A DNA stretch of 13,521 nucleotides from an uncultured Desulfobulbaceae bacterium. GTDB lineage: Bacteria > Desulfobacterota > Desulfobulbia > Desulfobulbales > Desulfobulbaceae. Positions 1 to 6,506 of this stretch are shown piece after piece (positions within the stretch are counted from its first letter, which is position 1; the number at the start of each line of letters is the position of its first letter). Under the pieces are notes generated by a model. That model was not told the DNA's origin. It did no database searches and worked only from the letters and a program-made list of their open reading frames with translations. Both the position numbers and the translations under genes were made by a program. The stretch lies in contig CAMYOP010000053.1 of NCBI GenBank assembly GCA_947260045.1, positions 1 through 13,521 on the forward strand, in the 5' to 3' direction.

Positions 1-28
1 GAGCAAGACACCGGGCTCCAGGATTTCT

Positions 29-1357
29 ATGCCTACAAACAATACCAGTAAGTTAATCGTTCTCGACACCAATGTTATCCTCCATGATTCCACTTGTATT
101 TCCAGATTTCAAGAAAACGATATTGTCATACCCATACCTGTTCTTGAAGAACTTGATCATTTTAAGAAGGGAAACGAATCACTTCATTTCCATGCAAGGG
201 AATTTGTTCGCTCCCTTGATTCACTGAGCGGAGATAAGCTTTTCAACGGTGGCGTACAAATAGGACCGCATCTTGGAAAAATTAGTATCAAGCTTGGCCA
301 GGAAACACATCATGATCTTGTCAGAAATTTTTCCCCGGACAAAACAGATCATCATATTCTCAATATTGCCTACTGCCTGGCAAAAGACAATCCGGAACGC
401 ACGATTATATTGGTAACCAAAGACGTAAACCTTCGTATGAAGGCCAAAGCAGTCGGCCTCCTGGCAGAGGACTATAAAAATGACCATGTCAAGGATATCA
501 AAACACTCTATACGGGCAGACGGCTCATAGATGATATCTCGTCTGGTACAATTCAAAAACTCTTTGAACCTGAATCCACCGTTGACGCTTCTGAACTTGA
601 TCAGGATGAGAATTTAACTCCCAATGAATATTTCATTTTGCGCAATGGAAAACAATCAGCTCTTGCCAAATTTGAAAAACAGGACAATAAAATTCTGCGG
701 GTCAACAGAAAAAGAGCCTATGGTATCAGCCCAAGAAATGCAGAACAGACTTTTGCCTTAAATGCCCTCTTGGACCCTGACATCAGGCTGCTTTCCATTA
801 TTGGCAAGGCTGGTACTGGAAAAACCTTGCTGGCACTGGCCTCTGCCCTTGAAAGTCGAAAAAATTACCGTCAGATATTTATGGCCAGACCAGTTGTCCC
901 CTTGAGTAATAAAGACCTGGGCTACCTGCCAGGTGATGTCCACTCAAAACTCGATCCTTACATGCAGCCACTTTTTGATAACCTGGGTGTGCTGGAAATC
1001 GGAGAGGATGAGCACAGGGGAGACACCATCAGCAAACTGCTGGAAGAGGAAAAACTGGTTATAGCCCCTCTTGCCTATATTCGCGGCAGGTCGCTGGTGA
1101 AAATCTTTTTCATTGTGGATGAAGCCCAGAACCTGACTCCCCATGAAATCAAAACCATTATTACCCGTGCAGGCGAAGGAACCAAAATTGTCTTTACTGG
1201 AGATATCATGCAAATCGATCATCCCTATTTAGACAGTCACTCAAATGGTTTATGTCATCTTATCGACAAAATGCAGGGCCAACAATTATACGCCCATATC
1301 ACTCTTGAACAGGGAGAACGCTCAGAGCTTGCCGATTTGGCCAGTAATCTTTTGTAA
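29..1357 (+). CDS. PIN-PhoH family ATPase / putative RNA-processing protein
   Basis: This 442-residue protein joins an N-terminal PIN-type ribonuclease domain to a C-terminal PhoH-type P-loop ATPase. The PIN domain covers roughly residues 8-150. Its LDTNV motif carries Asp13, and further acidic candidates are Glu40/Glu41, Asp107 (TDHH) and Asp132 (TKD). The PhoH domain covers roughly residues 230-442. It has Walker A GKAGTGKT at 259-266, the family segment ARPVVPLSNKDLGYLPGD at 286-303, Walker B FIVDEAQN at 361-368 and a late GERS arginine at 431. Length and architecture match the PhoH2/YlaK group, in which the PIN part cleaves RNA and the PhoH part unwinds it using ATP. The start is ATG 29, with AGGA five bases upstream. 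Only 28 bases precede it in the window, so its promoter and upstream neighbour are unknown. It is soluble and presumably cytoplasmic. All expected motifs are intact. The family call is secure, but the physiological RNA target cannot be read from sequence. Confidence 0.95.
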   Translation: MPTNNTSKLIVLDTNVILHDSTCISRFQENDIVIPIPVLEELDHFKKGNESLHFHAREFVRSLDSLSGDKLFNGGVQIGPHLGKISIKLGQETHHDLVRNFSPDKTDHHILNIAYCLAKDNPERTIILVTKDVNLRMKAKAVGLLAEDYKNDHVKDIKTLYTGRRLIDDISSGTIQKLFEPESTVDASELDQDENLTPNEYFILRNGKQSALAKFEKQDNKILRVNRKRAYGISPRNAEQTFALNALLDPDIRLLSIIGKAGTGKTLLALASALESRKNYRQIFMARPVVPLSNKDLGYLPGDVHSKLDPYMQPLFDNLGVLEIGEDEHRGDTISKLLEEEKLVIAPLAYIRGRSLVKIFFIVDEAQNLTPHEIKTIITRAGEGTKIVFTGDIMQIDHPYLDSHSNGLCHLIDKMQGQQLYAHITLEQGERSELADLASNLL

Positions 1358-1452
1358 AAAAACTGATTACCAATGAAGCTCAGCTAATACGGGTGACAGA
1401 TCGGAGTCTGCGCTTACCTCAATTTTTCCTCAAACCATAGGGGACTGAATTT

Positions 1453-1475
1453 TTTTCGCGTTATTTAAGCGAAAA
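1453..1475. repeat. Short AT-rich hairpin downstream of the PhoH gene
   Basis: A perfect 7-bp inverted repeat (TTTTCGC at 1453-1459, GCGAAAA at 1469-1475) has a 9-base loop. It lies about 95 bases after the PhoH gene stop and is not followed by a T-run on either strand, so it is not a textbook terminator. It may still mark the end of the upstream transcript. Otherwise 1358-1550 shows nothing recognisable. Confidence 0.3.
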
Positions 1476-1551
1476 TGTAATCAGAATAAAAATTGTCTCA
1501 TCCCTTATCCGATGAAGACAAAACATCACTCTATTATCTAAAGAGAGTTAT

Positions 1552-1581
1552 TTGACTTTTATTTATTGCAAAGAATATAAT
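1552..1581 (+). promoter_or_regulatory. Sigma-70-type promoter for the riboswitch-patatin transcript
   Basis: A -35 hexamer TTGACT (1552-1557) is followed after 18 bases by a perfect -10 hexamer TATAAT (1576-1581). This predicts a transcription start near 1588, about 25 bases before the riboswitch aptamer begins and about 260 bases before the patatin-domain start codon. The match and its placement just ahead of a structured leader make it the best promoter in the window. Confidence 0.75.
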
Positions 1582-1611
1582 CAATCTAAACAATTCAGTT
1601 TATTTACAAAG

Positions 1612-1686
1612 AAATTAAAGCCATACCAGCTGTGAGGTAGAGACGCAAAGCTACGGATCTCCAGAGATAGCCGAGCTGCCTTGAAA
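1612..1686 (+). promoter_or_regulatory. GEMM-I class (c-di-GMP / cGAMP) riboswitch aptamer, probable
   Basis: The stretch carries the conserved core of GEMM-I riboswitches in the right order. GACGCAAAGC lies at 1642-1651. Next is a hairpin CGG-ATCT-loop-AGAT-AG-CCG (1654-1673), with the two-base AG bulge seen in the family's P3 stem. Then comes GAGCTGCC (1673-1680), matching the conserved G-G-U-U-G-C-C closing segment. The 5' half is more divergent: GCCATACC (1620-1627) stands where GGCAAACC is usual, followed by a short hairpin with a GTGA (GNRA) tetraloop at 1631-1634. An outer P1 can form between 1615-1620 and 1680-1685 with one mismatch. It sits about 25 nt after a strong promoter and far ahead of a start codon, as expected for a leader element. 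Known members bind c-di-GMP or, in Geobacter relatives, cGAMP. The ligand here cannot be decided because the discriminating bases lie in the divergent 5' half. Confidence 0.7.
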
Positions 1687-1750
1687 AAGTAGTCAGGTTA
1701 TCTTTTTCTTCACGATGCATCCTGCATCCCCATAATGCTCTACCAGAAAA

Positions 1751-1783
1751 ATGTCGGGGAAAGTCTTTGACACCCTCCGGCAT
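1751..1783 (+). promoter_or_regulatory. Leader hairpin between aptamer and coding region
   Basis: ATGTCGG (1751-1757) can pair with CCGGCAT (1777-1783), including one G-U pair. Additional inner pairing is possible (GG with CC, and GTC-TTT-GAC at 1763-1771). A smaller hairpin GATGCA-TCC-TGCATC precedes it at 1714-1728. Neither is followed directly by a T-run, so neither reads as an intrinsic terminator. They are probably structural parts of the riboswitch leader. Confidence 0.4.
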
Positions 1784-1808
1784 AGCAAGATTTAACATTA
1801 TTTACTTT

Positions 1809-1842
1809 TTGAATTCTCCATATAGAATCAAGAGCGGAGGAA
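1809..1842 (+). promoter_or_regulatory. Possible ribosome-binding-site masking switch
   Basis: The Shine-Dalgarno GGAGG (1836-1840) lies 9 bases before ATG 1850. TTCTCC at 1814-1819 can pair with GGAGGA at 1836-1841 (six pairs, one G-U) and would hide it. The same TTCTCC overlaps the left arm of a competing hairpin, TTGAATTCT (1809-1817) with AGAATCAA (1824-1831), which would leave the site free. Two mutually exclusive folds directly at the ribosome binding site are what a translational expression platform would look like. This is inferred from pairing by eye. Confidence 0.4.
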
Positions 1843-1849
1843 GTCAGAT

Positions 1850-4696
1850 ATGAAAGCACGGATCATAATCTTCTTGGTACTTGCAGTTATCTCGGTGGCA
1901 GCGATGGTCTTTATTTATAGCCAAATGAGTCCACTTGATAAAGAGCTTGCAATGGCTCAGGGTGATACAATCATCTCCTTGGAGCTCGCTCTTACGCCAA
2001 CGCGTACAGCCTCTGTTCTCGATGGTTGGAAATCATATGTCTCACCTGACAAACCTGAACTTACCTTGCTGGATACTGCTAAAAAATGCATCCATTGGGA
2101 CTGGTTCTTCATCGCGGCTTACCTGAGTTTGATGCTGTCGATCAGCGCATTGATACTGAATTCTAAAAAAGCCAAGGATTTTATCTGGAACCTCCTCATA
2201 TTAATAGCCTTGCCCATAGGAGCAGCCCTACTTGATACTGCAGAAAATTTAGGCATTTACTATCTCCTAAGATCAGAAGACATGCAGGGTTTTTTATTCT
2301 CAGCAACAGCTGTTGGTGTAGGTTTACTTGCGGCCACCAAGTTTATTTTGCTCTTTATCTATGTCGTTACCCTTGCTCGTAGCTTGAAAGATCCTCTGAA
2401 AGTACTCTTCCTGCCACGCTTCAGCCTCTTAATACTGGCAATCGGACTCATATTAATCGTCGTACCCCAATGGCAGGAGATCCTGATCAGTGTTGCAGAG
2501 GGGAAATGGTACCTTTCCATCTGGCTTGGCTTTGCAACATTCATTGCATCCATTGCTATCTGGTATTCAACCCGTGTGATGTACATGCTCAAATTGACAG
2601 ATTCGGACACTCCTAAGCATGGACCAGACAAACTAAGCACAACAGGTCCCAGCAAACCCAATATCGCAGGTTCCTTGAAGAGCGTTCTGAAACCGTCTGA
2701 TTCTGTAATGCTTAGGGAAATGGAGTATAGGAAGTTTGCACCCATCACCAAACGCTGGCTTCCTCGCTTGCTGGGTTCCCTGATGGCACCCATCATAGTA
2801 GTGGGTCTATTTGTTGCCATGGAAGGAAAAGAAATGCATAAGCCGCTCTGGGTTTTGGGAGTTGCCTGGGCTCTCTACCTGACCATAGTGATAAGTCGTC
2901 GATATTTGGCAAAAAAACTGCATAAACTTCTGGAAAACTCCTTACCTTCAGATAAAATCGATTTCCTCATCATGAGTAAGCCTGATGAGGAATTTGGAAA
3001 ATATGATGGCTATCGTAAACTTCCCTGGTTCACCAAAAGGGTACACTTAGTCCTTCATGGACTTTATCTCTTGAGCTTTCTAGCAGTATGGTTCAACCCC
3101 TTGTGGGTTCAGGGAGTAGGCAGTGGCGCCGTTGCCCTCATGGCAATTGGTTTGATGATCCCTACGGGAAACCTTCTTGTCTATTTCGGCATACGTCGTG
3201 GTCTGCCCATGCTCTTGCTGGCTTTTACATTTGCGATACTCTGCAGTTTTTACAATGATAACCACTGGGTACGCCTAAGCATTGATGCCTCATCCACCGA
3301 CGATGCCCAAGAAGTGATGACGGCAATTTCGGATAATAATGAATTACCCCGTCTCAAAAAATATGCGTCCGCCTGGGCCGAAAAACTGCAAGACAAGACA
3401 TGTAAAAATTGTGACATTCCTTTATTCATTGTTTCCGCTGAAGGTGGTGGTATCCGTGCAGCCTATTGGACAGCTCTTGCTCTTGGGACTTTGCAGGATA
3501 TTGACCAAGACTTTGGCAAGCATGTCTTTGCAATCAGTGGTGTATCCGGCGGTTCTCTTGGCGGTGCAGTTTTTGCAGCTCAAATAGCGAACAGATCCTC
3601 ACTAAAAAACACACAGTTTCGAGATCACGCTGACTTAGTCCTCCAAAAAGATTTCCTTGCTCCAACCCTGGCGACCCTCTTATTTCCTGATCTCATCCAG
3701 CGTTTTCTGCCATGGGCGTTTTTCAATGATCGGGCCATCACCATAGAAAAGAGTTGGGAGGACGCCTGGACGCAAGCTTTTGAAGAACTTGATTCTCAAT
3801 CAGATGGAGATAAGTCTTTTTCTGAACCCTTTGCCGCACTGTGGAAGCCCAAAGACAAGACTAACAGCTCAAACAACCTACCGTTATTGTATTTAAACAG
3901 CACTGTCGTAGAAACAGGTAATCGTCTCATCATGCATCCTTTAGGCTGCCAAGAGGATTTCAACGAAATTTTTAAAGATGCCGTTGATGGGCGTGTAGCT
4001 TTAGGACCAAATATACCACTCAGTACTGCCGTCCATTTAAGCGCCCGTTTCACCTATGTCAGTCCAGCTGGATCCATTCATAATTATGCAGCTCAAGGTC
4101 CAGGAAATCCTGATAGAAATCGAAATTGGCTCAGATTGGTTGATGGGGGTTATTTTGAGAATTCTGGAGCAGTGACAGCCAGAGAATTACTGGCAGCTCT
4201 CAAGCGATACAAAGCAGAGACTCTAGAAGAATACGATTCTCCATCTAAAACAGCTGTCCAGGATAACAGTCAAAAAGAACTCCCGGCACTTGCCCGTATC
4301 AATCCATTTGTCATCCACATCAGCAACGAACCAATAAAACCAAAAGAACTTATCAAAAAGAAACACCGAGGAAAACAGGCCCCCTTAGGAGAAGCTCTCT
4401 CGCCCCTTTTCGCCCTCATTAATGCCCGACCAGCCAAAGGCATACAGGCAAGACAGGACCTCTTTCAAGATGTAACCGGCATGAAAGAAGAAAATTATGT
4501 ACACTTTATTCCTCGTGACTTGGGCATTACTCTCCCTCTAGGTTGGGTTCTCTCCGAAAAGGCAAGATTAAACATGCAGCAACAATTGCCAACCAGTGTC
4601 AATGACGAAACAGAGACGCAAAGTAAAGATGAAGAGCATGATGCGAATCAGCTTGCACTCAATAAAGTTATAAAGCATCTCAAAGCTGGGAAATAA
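1850..4696 (+). CDS. Multi-pass membrane protein with C-terminal patatin-like phospholipase domain
   Basis: A 948-residue protein in two halves. The N-terminal half (about 1-470) has around ten hydrophobic segments (near 5-24, 86-103, 112-130, 149-172, 190-206, 221-239, 306-324, 332-348, 398-438 and 442-466), so it is an inner-membrane anchor. The C-terminal half (about 520-905) is a patatin-like serine lipase domain. It has oxyanion loop EGGGIRA (531-537), nucleophile elbow GVSGGS with Ser566, and DGG with Asp765 completing the Ser-Asp dyad. Patatin-like enzymes cleave acyl chains from membrane lipids. The substrate and the side of the membrane are not evident. The start is ATG 1850 with GGAGG 9 bases upstream. 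The tail (about 906-948) is polar and charged. It follows a probable cyclic-dinucleotide riboswitch and is probably cotranscribed with the small gene 93 bases downstream. All lipase residues are present, so it should be active. The membrane half matches no family I recognise. Confidence 0.9.
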   Translation: MKARIIIFLVLAVISVAAMVFIYSQMSPLDKELAMAQGDTIISLELALTPTRTASVLDGWKSYVSPDKPELTLLDTAKKCIHWDWFFIAAYLSLMLSISALILNSKKAKDFIWNLLILIALPIGAALLDTAENLGIYYLLRSEDMQGFLFSATAVGVGLLAATKFILLFIYVVTLARSLKDPLKVLFLPRFSLLILAIGLILIVVPQWQEILISVAEGKWYLSIWLGFATFIASIAIWYSTRVMYMLKLTDSDTPKHGPDKLSTTGPSKPNIAGSLKSVLKPSDSVMLREMEYRKFAPITKRWLPRLLGSLMAPIIVVGLFVAMEGKEMHKPLWVLGVAWALYLTIVISRRYLAKKLHKLLENSLPSDKIDFLIMSKPDEEFGKYDGYRKLPWFTKRVHLVLHGLYLLSFLAVWFNPLWVQGVGSGAVALMAIGLMIPTGNLLVYFGIRRGLPMLLLAFTFAILCSFYNDNHWVRLSIDASSTDDAQEVMTAISDNNELPRLKKYASAWAEKLQDKTCKNCDIPLFIVSAEGGGIRAAYWTALALGTLQDIDQDFGKHVFAISGVSGGSLGGAVFAAQIANRSSLKNTQFRDHADLVLQKDFLAPTLATLLFPDLIQRFLPWAFFNDRAITIEKSWEDAWTQAFEELDSQSDGDKSFSEPFAALWKPKDKTNSSNNLPLLYLNSTVVETGNRLIMHPLGCQEDFNEIFKDAVDGRVALGPNIPLSTAVHLSARFTYVSPAGSIHNYAAQGPGNPDRNRNWLRLVDGGYFENSGAVTARELLAALKRYKAETLEEYDSPSKTAVQDNSQKELPALARINPFVIHISNEPIKPKELIKKKHRGKQAPLGEALSPLFALINARPAKGIQARQDLFQDVTGMKEENYVHFIPRDLGITLPLGWVLSEKARLNMQQQLPTSVNDETETQSKDEEHDANQLALNKVIKHLKAGK

Positions 4697-4789
4697 ATAT
4701 CCCCATTGATTTTCACTTTTTAAGTATTATTCTTTTTAAGCATAAGAATGGTACATCCATATTAACTTCAAAAAGTGGAGGGTAAAATC

Positions 4790-4978
4790 ATGGCACGCTA
4801 TTATATTGATTGTCGAGATTACCCTGGTGATGTGAAATGTTCTGTAGCTCTGTCTGCTGACACAAAAGAAGAGCTTTTAGAGGTTGTAGTACAGCATGGC
4901 TCTAAAGTACACGGATATGAGGACACAGAAGAATTCAGAAAAAATATTGTAAAGGAATTTAAAGAAGGACACCCGTAA
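4790..4978 (+). CDS. Small DUF1059-like protein
   Basis: A 62-residue acidic protein with the pattern of DUF1059 proteins: an early cysteine (Cys8), a second cysteine (Cys17), an SADTKEELLE helix start, then QHGSKVHGY with His36 and His41. The paired Cys and His residues suggest, but do not prove, metal binding. The function of the family is not known to me. I chose ATG 4790 because GGAGG lies at 4777-4781, eight bases upstream. A GTG at 4775 would extend the protein by five residues but would place the start before that site. The gene lies 93 bases after the patatin-domain gene with no terminator between, and a strong terminator follows at 5033. The two are therefore probably one transcript under the same leader riboswitch. 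Confidence 0.8.
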   Translation: MARYYIDCRDYPGDVKCSVALSADTKEELLEVVVQHGSKVHGYEDTEEFRKNIVKEFKEGHP

Positions 4979-5007
4979 GCATAGGTGTAGCTCACTCTGC
5001 CTTATTG

Positions 5008-5082
5008 AAACACAAGGCAAAATAAATCTTTTAAAGCCACCTGGCCCAAGTGTTCAGGTGGCTTTTTTTATGCCTTGTGTTT
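5008..5082 (+). repeat. 12-bp inverted repeat enclosing the terminator
   Basis: AAACACAAGGCA at 5008-5019 is the exact reverse complement of TGCCTTGTGTTT at 5071-5082, so the terminator hairpin is nested inside a second perfect stem. A further T-rich run (to about 5089) follows the outer arm. The AAGGCA part can instead pair with TGCCTT at 4998-5003 just upstream, giving an alternative fold. Confidence 0.7.
5033..5069 (+). terminator. Strong intrinsic terminator
   Basis: An 11-bp perfect stem, AAAGCCACCTG (5033-5043) with CAGGTGGCTTT (5055-5065), has an 11-base loop and runs into seven T (5063-5069). It ends the patatin-DUF1059 transcript. The left flank is A/T-rich, so it may also work weakly on the minus strand for the RelE-like gene. 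Confidence 0.93.
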
Positions 5083-5141
5083 GTTTTTTGGCATTACATT
5101 CTACATAATTGACTGAAAACATTCCAAGTCCTTAAAAGCAT

Positions 5142-5492
5142 TCAAAAATCAGTATCTCTGAGATTTTTCATCTCGTTTTTGTGATACACTTCAAAGAATA
5201 TCACACTGTTGTCCTGTACAACCTCACAATGACCGCACTTTTCTTCCAGGAGTTTGTTCTGCTTACGGCATAATTCACAATAATAATAGATGAGCCGATA
5301 ATCGCGACGACCAACATATTTCTTGAAACGTCCATGATGTGTGCCAATCATCCTTCCATCGGCAGCATCTGGATTATACAGTAAACGCTGGAGAACCTCT
5401 TGAATTCGACTATAGCCTGGAGGGTCTTTTCGCTCTATCTTACTCAGTCTGGCTGTAAATTTTTTAGTTGGATAATAGGAGTAAGGGGGCAT
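5142..5492 (-). CDS. RelE/ParE-superfamily toxin-like protein with zinc-knuckle insert
   Basis: A 116-residue protein with the RelE/ParE mRNA-interferase fold pattern. It has an N-terminal helical segment (KKFTARLSKI...RIQEVLQRLL, about 10-38), the strand motif GRRDYRLIYYY (61-71) and the closing strand VIFFEVYHKNEMK (97-109). Between the last strands is an insert with Cys72-x2-Cys75 and Cys86-x2-Cys89, a typical zinc-binding knuckle that the classical 85-100-residue toxins lack. RelE toxins cut mRNA on the ribosome, whereas ParE toxins attack gyrase. Which applies, or whether it is a toxin at all, is not clear. The start is ATG 5492, and no good Shine-Dalgarno precedes it (weak site). No antitoxin-like reading frame is visible on either side: it ends facing the terminator at 5033-5069, and 5493-5753 holds none. 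A dyad at 5529-5542 could be its operator. Confidence 0.7.
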   Translation of the reverse strand: MPPYSYYPTKKFTARLSKIERKDPPGYSRIQEVLQRLLYNPDAADGRMIGTHHGRFKKYVGRRDYRLIYYYCELCRKQNKLLEEKCGHCEVVQDNSVIFFEVYHKNEMKNLRDTDF

Positions 5493-5528
5493 AGAATCAT
5501 ATAATCCTTGGACGATGTAATGAGATAC

Positions 5529-5542
5529 CGATAAAATTATCG
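5529..5542. promoter_or_regulatory. Dyad-symmetric operator candidate
   Basis: CGATAA and TTATCG are separated by two bases and centred about 43 bases upstream of the RelE-like start codon. Symmetric sites in this position often bind autoregulators of toxin-antitoxin genes. Here there is no identified antitoxin, so the assignment is speculative. Confidence 0.3.
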
Positions 5543-5616
5543 ATGTATTTGCTATCCCAGGAACTTACATCCTGAGAATTCCTTGTTTCAGGTGGACCTT
5601 CAATTCTTAACGAAAA

Positions 5617-5646
5617 TTGTTTGGAGCAGCAATCACATAATATTAT
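5617..5646 (+). promoter_or_regulatory. Putative promoter for the DUF1538 operon
   Basis: TTGTTT (5617-5622), an 18-base spacer and TATTAT (5641-5646) give a fair sigma-70-like match about 108 bases before ATG 5754. The region is AT-rich and contains the palindrome ATAATATTAT (5637-5646), so a chance match is possible. The rest of 5493-5753 shows no gene. Confidence 0.35.
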
Positions 5647-5753
5647 AAGTTTTTAGTTGCTTCCCGTGATATTATCCTTATTAAATAGATCTGTATGAAA
5701 AAAAACTGTTTGAAATTATTGTCGTGTTGCCTGCCAAATTTACGAGAAAAGGT

Positions 5754-6488
5754 ATGATTACTTCTGTAATTCTAAATAAACTGAAGTCAGCTTTTACTGA
5801 TCTCCTGCCGATTATTCTTGTTATCTCCTTTTTTCAAATTGTCGTCTTAAAACAACCCTTACCACAAATGGGTGAAGTCCTTGTTGGCGGACTCCTTGTG
5901 GTAGCTGGCCTCACATTATTTATCCAGGGTCTTGAAATGGGACTCTTCCCCATAGGCGAGGCAATGGCCCATGGACTTGCCAGGAAGGGAAGTGTCTTTT
6001 GGCTCCTTGCCTTTGCCTTTGCCCTGGGTTTTTCAACCACCGTAGCAGAACCAGCTCTCATCGCCGTGGCCGCTGAGGCTGCAAAAATTGCCGGCCAGGG
6101 AGGCCTTATTGACCCGAGCCAGAAAGCCCTCGATCAATATGCATTTGGTCTGCGCATGTCGGTTGCTTTTTCAGTAGGCTTGGCCATCCTCATTGGGGTT
6201 CTTCGCATCATTCGTGGCTGGCCAATTCACTATCTCATCATAGGCGGGTATGTTATTGTGATGCTGATGACCATCATCGCTCCCAAAGAAATTGTTGGCA
6301 TTGCCTATGATGCCGGCGGAGTAACTACCTCCACGATTACAGTGCCTTTAGTTGCTGCGCTTGGAGTCGGTCTGGCCTCTACAATTAGAGGGCGTAGTCC
6401 TCTGGTGGACGGCTTTGGTCTGATTGCCTTTGCATCCCTTCTTCCCATGATTTTTGTCATGGGCTATGGCCTCTTAATTTTCGGTTAA
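5754..6488 (+). CDS. DUF1538 family membrane protein, first copy
   Basis: From ATG 5754 this is a 244-residue, strongly hydrophobic protein with about six membrane segments. It carries the DUF1538 hallmarks. The N-terminal block LPIILVISFFQ...VLKQPLP (18-37) comes first. Next is GFSTTVAEPALIAVA with TTVAEP at 95-100. Last is AYDAGGVTTSTITVP with GGVTTS at 188-193, followed by a GFGLIAFASLLP helix (220-231). The two Thr/Gly/Pro-rich motifs look like half-membrane or re-entrant segments, as in ion or solute carriers. The substrate is unknown. GTG 5724 is an in-frame alternative that would add ten polar residues, but it lacks a ribosome site. ATG 5754 has GAGAAAAGG just before it, which is poorly spaced, so the start is uncertain. 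It is first in a tight run with a paralogue (18-base gap), a P-II-like gene and a CBS gene. Confidence 0.88.
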   Translation: MITSVILNKLKSAFTDLLPIILVISFFQIVVLKQPLPQMGEVLVGGLLVVAGLTLFIQGLEMGLFPIGEAMAHGLARKGSVFWLLAFAFALGFSTTVAEPALIAVAAEAAKIAGQGGLIDPSQKALDQYAFGLRMSVAFSVGLAILIGVLRIIRGWPIHYLIIGGYVIVMLMTIIAPKEIVGIAYDAGGVTTSTITVPLVAALGVGLASTIRGRSPLVDGFGLIAFASLLPMIFVMGYGLLIFG

Positions 6489-6506
6489 ACACAGGAGTTT
6501 AAATAC

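Noticed and set aside
1714..1783. Riboswitch-controlled intrinsic terminator
   Set aside because: Hairpins exist at 1714-1728 and 1751-1783, but no T-run directly follows either. Translational control fits better.
1604..1798. Minus-strand 64-codon open frame opposite the leader
   Set aside because: It is antisense to the riboswitch and its hairpins. Its protein-like look comes from the structured RNA, and it has no convincing ribosome site or family match.
1850..4696. CBASS-type defence operon built on a patatin effector
   Set aside because: No cyclic nucleotide synthase (CD-NTase), ubiquitin-like or HORMA/TRIP13 gene is nearby, and the protein is polytopic, unlike CapV. Only the cyclic-dinucleotide theme is shared.
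5142..5492. Complete toxin-antitoxin locus
   Set aside because: The toxin-like gene is clear, but neither flank holds an antitoxin-like reading frame with a start and ribosome site.
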